Of a DNA stretch of 9,767 nt, positions 7,098 through 9,767 are shown piece by piece. The stretch is from positions 1 through 9,767 of the forward strand of contig CAYYBZ010000048.1 in the NCBI GenBank assembly GCA_964470285.1. The letters are read 5' to 3'. The notes beneath the pieces are model-generated. The model did no database searches. It was given only the letters and a program-made list of their open reading frames with translations, and was not told where the DNA came from. Origin of the DNA: CAYYBZ01 sp964470285 [NCBI: uncultured Oligoflexia bacterium] (lineage in GTDB: Bacteria > Bdellovibrionota_G > CAYYBZ01). The first letter of the stretch is position 1, and each line of letters begins with the position of its first letter. The translations under genes were made by a program, and so were the position numbers.

Positions 7098-7964
7098 CTA
7101 TCTGGATGTTTTGGATTTTTTGGCGGGATTTTTGGCTGATAGAAGTTCCCCGGCCATTTTTGCTTCTGTTGTTTCGGGGCACTGCCGGATAACCCGTTTA
7201 AGAAGCTGTGTAGATTTGTCGCTTTTGTTGAGTTTCTCATATGAGAAGCCTCCCTTAAGAAGCGCTCCGCATTTTTTTTCGCTGGAAGGATAATTGTTTA
7301 CCAGTTTTGCGAATTCAACTGATGCATCCCCAAATTCGCTCTTAGCGTAGTAGCATTCTGCAAGCCAGTACTGGGCATTGTCAACGAGTGTGGACTTGGG
7401 AAATTTCTGTATGAATCCTCTGAGTTTTACTTTGGCTCTGTCATACTTTTTACCTTCGGTTATAAGCTTGATGATTGAATCATATTCACTTATATCGTTT
7501 GAAGCCGAATCCTTGGATCCGGATTTTTCCCCTACTCCGAGGGCCTTCTGTATCTTGGAAAGATGAGCAAGTATTATGTCGAGTTTGTTTTCAAGTTCCA
7601 CTATTCTTCCGTCAAGATCGTTTAAGGATTTGTTTGTGCTGTTTTCAAAAAGATTTAATGAATGATTGCTTTCTTCTATGTTGCCTTTAAGGTTCTGAAT
7701 CTCTACCCTTAAATCTTCCAGCATAACGTCAACATCCGCGCGGTTTTGATTCATGTTTTTGTCGGATTTCTTGAATTTATCTTTAAGTGAATTAATCTTT
7801 TCTGAAAGAATCTCAAACTTGTTATCGTATCTTTCATCAATTTTTTTAGTTGAAGTTTTAAGGGAATCTACTTCGTTTTGAAGTTCGTTTTTATATGTCC
7901 TTGCCATACACGAAATGAGTAAAAGGCATAAAAATATTGGCAGTATATTAAAAATTCTTAACAT
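7098..7964 (-). CDS. cpoB: Tol-Pal system protein CpoB/YbgF homologue, predicted lipoprotein
   Basis: CpoB/YbgF proteins link peptidoglycan synthesis to Tol-Pal-driven outer-membrane constriction in the periplasm. This 288-residue protein has a signal peptide with lipobox L16-I-S-C19, so unlike the soluble E. coli protein it looks lipid-anchored. Residues about 25-140 are Lys/Glu/Asn-rich with heptad-like Leu/Ile spacing, a long predicted coiled coil. A Ser/Gly linker near 145-157 precedes a C-terminal block of TPR-like repeats at about 159-275 (YDSIIKLI..KKYDRA, FPKSTLVDNAQYWLAECYY, FGDASVEFAKLVNNYP, LKGGFSYEKLNKSD), the arrangement of the family. It directly follows pal, as in tol-pal clusters. 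A terminator-like hairpin separates the two. The ATG at 7964 has only a weak upstream AGAG. Confidence 0.88.
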   Translation of the reverse strand: MLRIFNILPIFLCLLLISCMARTYKNELQNEVDSLKTSTKKIDERYDNKFEILSEKINSLKDKFKKSDKNMNQNRADVDVMLEDLRVEIQNLKGNIEESNHSLNLFENSTNKSLNDLDGRIVELENKLDIILAHLSKIQKALGVGEKSGSKDSASNDISEYDSIIKLITEGKKYDRAKVKLRGFIQKFPKSTLVDNAQYWLAECYYAKSEFGDASVEFAKLVNNYPSSEKKCGALLKGGFSYEKLNKSDKSTQLLKRVIRQCPETTEAKMAGELLSAKNPAKKSKTSR

Positions 7965-7978
7965 GAGGATATTCTCTT

Positions 7979-8003
7979 AAAAAACCGGATTATTGTAACC
8001 GGT
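7979..8003 (-). terminator. Intrinsic terminator or attenuator between pal and cpoB
   Basis: On the - strand, one base after the pal stop, ACCGG (8003-7999) pairs with CCGGT (7988-7984). Inside the loop, TTA and TAA can add three more pairs with one bulged T. A run of six T follows directly (7984-7979). The form is that of a short rho-independent terminator. Since cpoB follows closely with no obvious promoter, partial termination that raises pal over the distal genes is more likely than a full stop. Confidence 0.6.
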
Positions 8004-8004
8004 A

Positions 8005-8523
8005 CTATTTGGTGATTATTTCGCCCCTTCTGTTTTTGGACCAGGCTTCTTCACCGAATCCCGAAACAAGCGGTTTTTCTTCGCCGAAGCTGATAGTTGA
8101 CATTCTGGAAGTGCTCACACCCAATTTAGCAAGATATCTTTGAATACTTTGAGCTCTTCTCTCACCTAACGCAAGGTTATACTCTACGCTGCCTCGCTCA
8201 TCGCAATGTCCTTCAATGACAACATTTGTGTTTACATTTTTCAGAAGTATTTCGGCATCTTTTTTAAGTGTTTCTCTGGCGTCCGATCTTAAAGTGGCAT
8301 CGTTAAAGTCAAAATAAACTCTTTCCATATCGTCAAGGGAAGACATTGTTGAGTCTGTATCACCTTCCGTGTCGTCTCCGCCCGGTGTTTCAGAAGGGAC
8401 CTGTTCTTCGGTCATTGTGTCGGTTGTAGCGGTAGTGTCTAATTCTTTTTTAGAACCGCATGAAAATAGTGAAATTAGACTAATTGCGATTAAAATGCTA
8501 AAAATTCCAGTAAGTTTGTTCAC
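8005..8523 (-). CDS. pal: Peptidoglycan-associated lipoprotein (OmpA-like)
   Basis: An outer-membrane lipoprotein whose periplasmic OmpA-like domain binds peptidoglycan and TolB, keeping the outer membrane attached at the division site. The 172 residues begin with a signal peptide and lipobox L19-F-S-C22 with Gly at +2. An acidic Thr/Ser/Glu/Asp linker (about 28-65) follows, then the OmpA-like domain: VYFDF at 69-73, GHCDERGSVEYN at 105-116 with the diaminopimelate-binding Asp108, LGERRAQSI with Arg123, and a terminal WSKNRRGEI in place of the common NRRVEF. The start is GTG, fixed by a strong GGGGAGGTG 6 nt upstream and by the correct signal length. It is first in the long - strand unit. tolQRAB are not in this window. 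Confidence 0.95.
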   Translation of the reverse strand: MNKLTGIFSILIAISLISLFSCGSKKELDTTATTDTMTEEQVPSETPGGDDTEGDTDSTMSSLDDMERVYFDFNDATLRSDARETLKKDAEILLKNVNTNVVIEGHCDERGSVEYNLALGERRAQSIQRYLAKLGVSTSRMSTISFGEEKPLVSGFGEEAWSKNRRGEIITK

Positions 8524-8558
8524 TTGTCACCTCCCCAAAAGTGTTCTTTGAATTATAG

Positions 8559-8587
8559 AGTATAACCCCTTCATATTAATGAGTTAA
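8559..8587 (-). promoter_or_regulatory. Candidate sigma-70-type promoter for pal and the downstream unit
   Basis: On the - strand, TTAACT (8587-8582) and TATACT (8564-8559) are separated by 17 bp. They match the -35 and -10 consensus at 4 of 6 and 5 of 6 positions. A TATAAT follows at 8557-8552 but has no good -35. The site lies about 36 bp before the GTG of pal, which gives a plausible short leader containing the strong ribosome-binding site. It is called by eye in AT-rich DNA. Confidence 0.45.
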
Positions 8588-8593
8588 GACTTT

Positions 8594-8606
8594 TTTCAAT
8601 GAATGG
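8594..8606 (+). repeat. 13-nt direct repeat, copy 1
   Basis: TTTCAATGAATGG is identical to 8780-8792, 186 nt downstream. The two copies flank the terminator in the nusA leader. A partial relative, GTAATTTCAA at 8646-8655, also matches the bases around copy 2 (8776-8785). It could be a regulator site or a remnant of a duplication. Confidence 0.55.
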
Positions 8607-8739
8607 TTAGATACGCCCAAATAAAAAATGTTCCCTTAAAACAATGTAATTTCAAATGAGCAGAGTAGATAAAAAAGCCAGTGATGTCAATAACATTTTT
8701 CTTGCTTTAGCTATTTCACTGTGCTATCAACAGCACTTG

Positions 8740-8766
8740 AAGTGGGTAGAATAACCCGCTTTTTTA
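8740..8766 (+). terminator. Intrinsic terminator or attenuator in the nusA leader
   Basis: AAGTGGGT (8740-8747) pairs with ACCCGCTT (8754-8761) around the 6-nt loop AGAATA; seven pairs are Watson-Crick and one is G-T. Six T (8760-8765) close the stem and follow it. On the other strand no T-run follows, so it acts on the + strand. No + strand gene is recognisable upstream inside the gap. It must therefore end either a small RNA or a nusA leader transcript. Confidence 0.75.
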
Positions 8767-8779
8767 TTTATTGAGGTAA

Positions 8780-8792
8780 TTTCAATGAATGG
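8780..8792 (+). repeat. 13-nt direct repeat, copy 2
   Basis: TTTCAATGAATGG, identical to 8594-8606. This copy contains the start codon of the possible 14-codon ORF. In copy 1 the same ATG reads only MNG before a stop. Confidence 0.55.
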
Positions 8793-8829
8793 AAAAAGAT
8801 GTTTTATTGGTATGGGAATTTTAAACTAA
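8785..8829 (+). CDS. Possible 14-residue leader peptide before nusA
   Basis: ATG to TAA encodes MNGKRCFIGMGILN. A GAGG at 8773-8776 lies 8 nt before the ATG, a better ribosome-binding site than several real genes here have. The ORF starts 19 nt after the terminator T-run and ends 23 nt before the nusA ATG. It has no known homologue that I can name and is short enough to arise by chance. It is listed as a candidate upstream ORF that could affect nusA translation. Confidence 0.25.
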   Translation: MNGKRCFIGMGILN

Positions 8830-8852
8830 CAATTTGCAGATGAAGGTGCTTT

Positions 8853-9767
8853 ATGGGCATGTTCAAAAATTTAAACAGAGAAATTGAACAGATAGAAAAA
8901 GATAAGGGGATAAAAAAAGAGGTTTTAATAAAAGCTCTTGAATCTGCCATGTTAACAGCCGCGAAAAAAAAGTTCGGCACTCACAGGGAAATCGAAGCAC
9001 AGTACAATCCCAAAGACGGAGAAATCGAGCTTTTCGAATTTAAAAAGGTGGTTGATAAAGTTTCTGACCCGGATACTGAGATAACCCTCAAAGAAGCGAA
9101 GAAAAATGATCCCGGAGTTGAAAAGGGTGATGAACTGGGTATGAAAATGGATACCTCGGATTTTGGAAGAATTGCCGCCCAAACAGCGAAACAGGTAATT
9201 ATTCAGAAAGTCAGGGAAGCTGAATCCGATATGATTTTCGGCGAATACAAAGATAAAAAGGGAGAACTGATTGCGGGAATAGTCAGAAGATTTGAAAAGG
9301 GAAACATTTTTGTCGATATGGGAAGAACAGAAGCTTTACTTCCCGGCAGCCATCAGGTTCAAAGGGAACATTACAGGGTAGGCGACAGGCTTCAGGTTTA
9401 TGTTCTGGATATTGAAAAAACAGCCAAGGATGCTCAAATTCTTGTTTCAAGAACCGATGCTGGATTACTTAAGAAGCTTTTTGAAATGGAGGTTCCTGAA
9501 ATTTACGAAGGTATTGTCAGCATCGAAAGCGCTGCAAGAGAACCGGGTTCACGCTCAAAAATTTCTGTTTCCTCAAAAGATTCCGATATTGATGCCGTTG
9601 GTGCCTGCGTGGGAATAAAGGGAGCCAGGGTTCAAAGCGTTGTTCAGGAATTAAGAGGGGAAAAAATCGACATAGTCGCATGGGATGAAGACCCCGCAAA
9701 ATATATATGTAACGCCATAGCTCCGGCAGATGTTTCAAGAGTAATAATTGATGAGGATACGAATTCA
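8853..9767 (+). CDS. nusA: Transcription termination/antitermination protein NusA, 3' end beyond window
   Basis: NusA binds RNA polymerase and controls pausing, intrinsic termination and antitermination. The frame is open for 305 codons to the window edge with no stop, so the gene is partial. Domains in order: the polymerase-binding N-terminal domain (about 1-125) with [15 protein letters not shown] and [21 protein letters not shown] near 109-129; an S1 domain from about 137 ([36 protein letters not shown]); then KH1 with [22 protein letters not shown] and [15 protein letters not shown], and the start of KH2 with [10 protein letters not shown] and [22 protein letters not shown] replaces the common DPVGACVG. 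The ATG at 8853 has GAAGG 6 nt upstream; a second in-frame ATG at 8859 is less well placed. The gene is transcribed divergently from pal. Confidence 0.96.
   Translation, partial: MGMFKNLNREIEQIEKDKGIKKEVLIKALESAMLTAAKKKFGTHREIEAQYNPKDGEIELFEFKKVVDKVSDPDTEITLKEAKKNDPGVEKGDELGMKMDTSDFGRIAAQTAKQVIIQKVREAESDMIFGEYKDKKGELIAGIVRRFEKGNIFVDMGRTEALLPGSHQVQREHYRVGDRLQVYVLDIEKTAKDAQILVSRTDAGLLKKLFEMEVPEIYEGIVSIESAAREPGSRSKISVSSKDSDIDAVGACVGIKGARVQSVVQELRGEKIDIVAWDEDPAKYICNAIAPADVSRVIIDEDTNS

Larger units (their letters stand above)
8524..8852. other. Divergent pal/nusA intergenic region, 329 nt
   Basis: There is no convincing protein gene apart from a possible 14-codon leader. On the - strand it holds the pal ribosome-binding site and a candidate promoter. 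On the + strand it holds a set of short complementary segments leading to an intrinsic terminator at 8740-8766, flanked by a 13-nt direct repeat. Segments are CAGTGA (8679-8684) with TCACTG (8716-8721), GTGCT (8721-8725) with AGCAC (8732-8736), and the terminator stem. The first two share one base, and the palindrome CACTTGAAGTG (8734-8744) overlaps both the second hairpin and the terminator, so alternative folds are possible. I find no clear + strand promoter, tRNA or known riboswitch. rimP, the usual gene before nusA, is absent here. Confidence 0.6.

Noticed and set aside
7088-7240. 51-codon N-terminal extension of tsaD
   Set aside because: It is the 3' end of cpoB read in another frame. 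The family start MKVLGIESSCDETS is at 7087.
8548-8612. + strand promoter for nusA
   Set aside because: TTGAAT, TATAAC and TTAGAT boxes occur, but none are paired at 16-18 bp with acceptable matches.
8631-8644. boxA-like TTCCCTTAAAACAA in the nusA leader
   Set aside because: Only about 8 of 13 positions match the rrn boxA consensus, and no boxB-like hairpin is attached.
8952-9738. Open frames on both strands at 8952-9182 (-), 9400-9618 (+) and 9517-9738 (-)
   Set aside because: They lie inside nusA, whose frame matches the family throughout. They have no start signals and no recognisable sequence.

Overview
The window reads as the chromosome of an AT-rich, Gram-negative (diderm) bacterium. 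Four predicted lipoproteins on one strand include Pal and a CpoB/YbgF homologue, which implies an outer membrane. Isoprenoids are made by the DXP/MEP route (IspD, IspF). The other recognisable genes are core housekeeping genes. A proteobacterial or deltaproteobacterial-like uncultivated lineage would fit, but the sequence does not fix the taxon. I see no CRISPR array, transposase, integrase, tRNA, rRNA or phage gene, and no gene is obviously broken.

Layout. The left end (1-1466, + strand) carries ispD, ispF and a small stand-alone protein resembling domain 2 of EF-Tu. ispF starts at a TTG one base after the ispD stop. From 8523 down to 1463, eight genes lie head to tail on the - strand, with gaps of at most 56 nt: pal, cpoB/ybgF, tsaD, rsmA, a deoxynucleoside kinase, enolase, and two tandem paralogous lipoproteins of unknown function. 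The + and - units meet tail to tail, their stop codons overlap, and a perfect 8-bp hairpin sits just beyond. Between pal and nusA is a 329-nt divergent intergenic region. The right edge (8853 onward, + strand) is the first 305 codons of nusA, which runs out of the window.

Working together. IspD and IspF supply isoprenoid precursors. Pal and CpoB belong to the Tol-Pal system that couples the outer membrane to peptidoglycan during division. TsaD (tRNA t6A37) and RsmA (16S rRNA m6,2A1518/1519) modify the translation machinery. The deoxynucleoside kinase salvages DNA precursors and enolase serves glycolysis. NusA controls elongation and termination.

Least explained parts. These are (a) the lipoprotein pair, whose two mature cysteines are exactly 155 residues apart in both copies; (b) the nusA leader, with a strong intrinsic terminator on the nusA strand but no recognisable gene upstream of it, a 13-nt direct repeat flanking it, and a possible 14-codon leader ORF; and (c) a terminator-like hairpin between pal and cpoB that may let pal be expressed above the rest of the operon.
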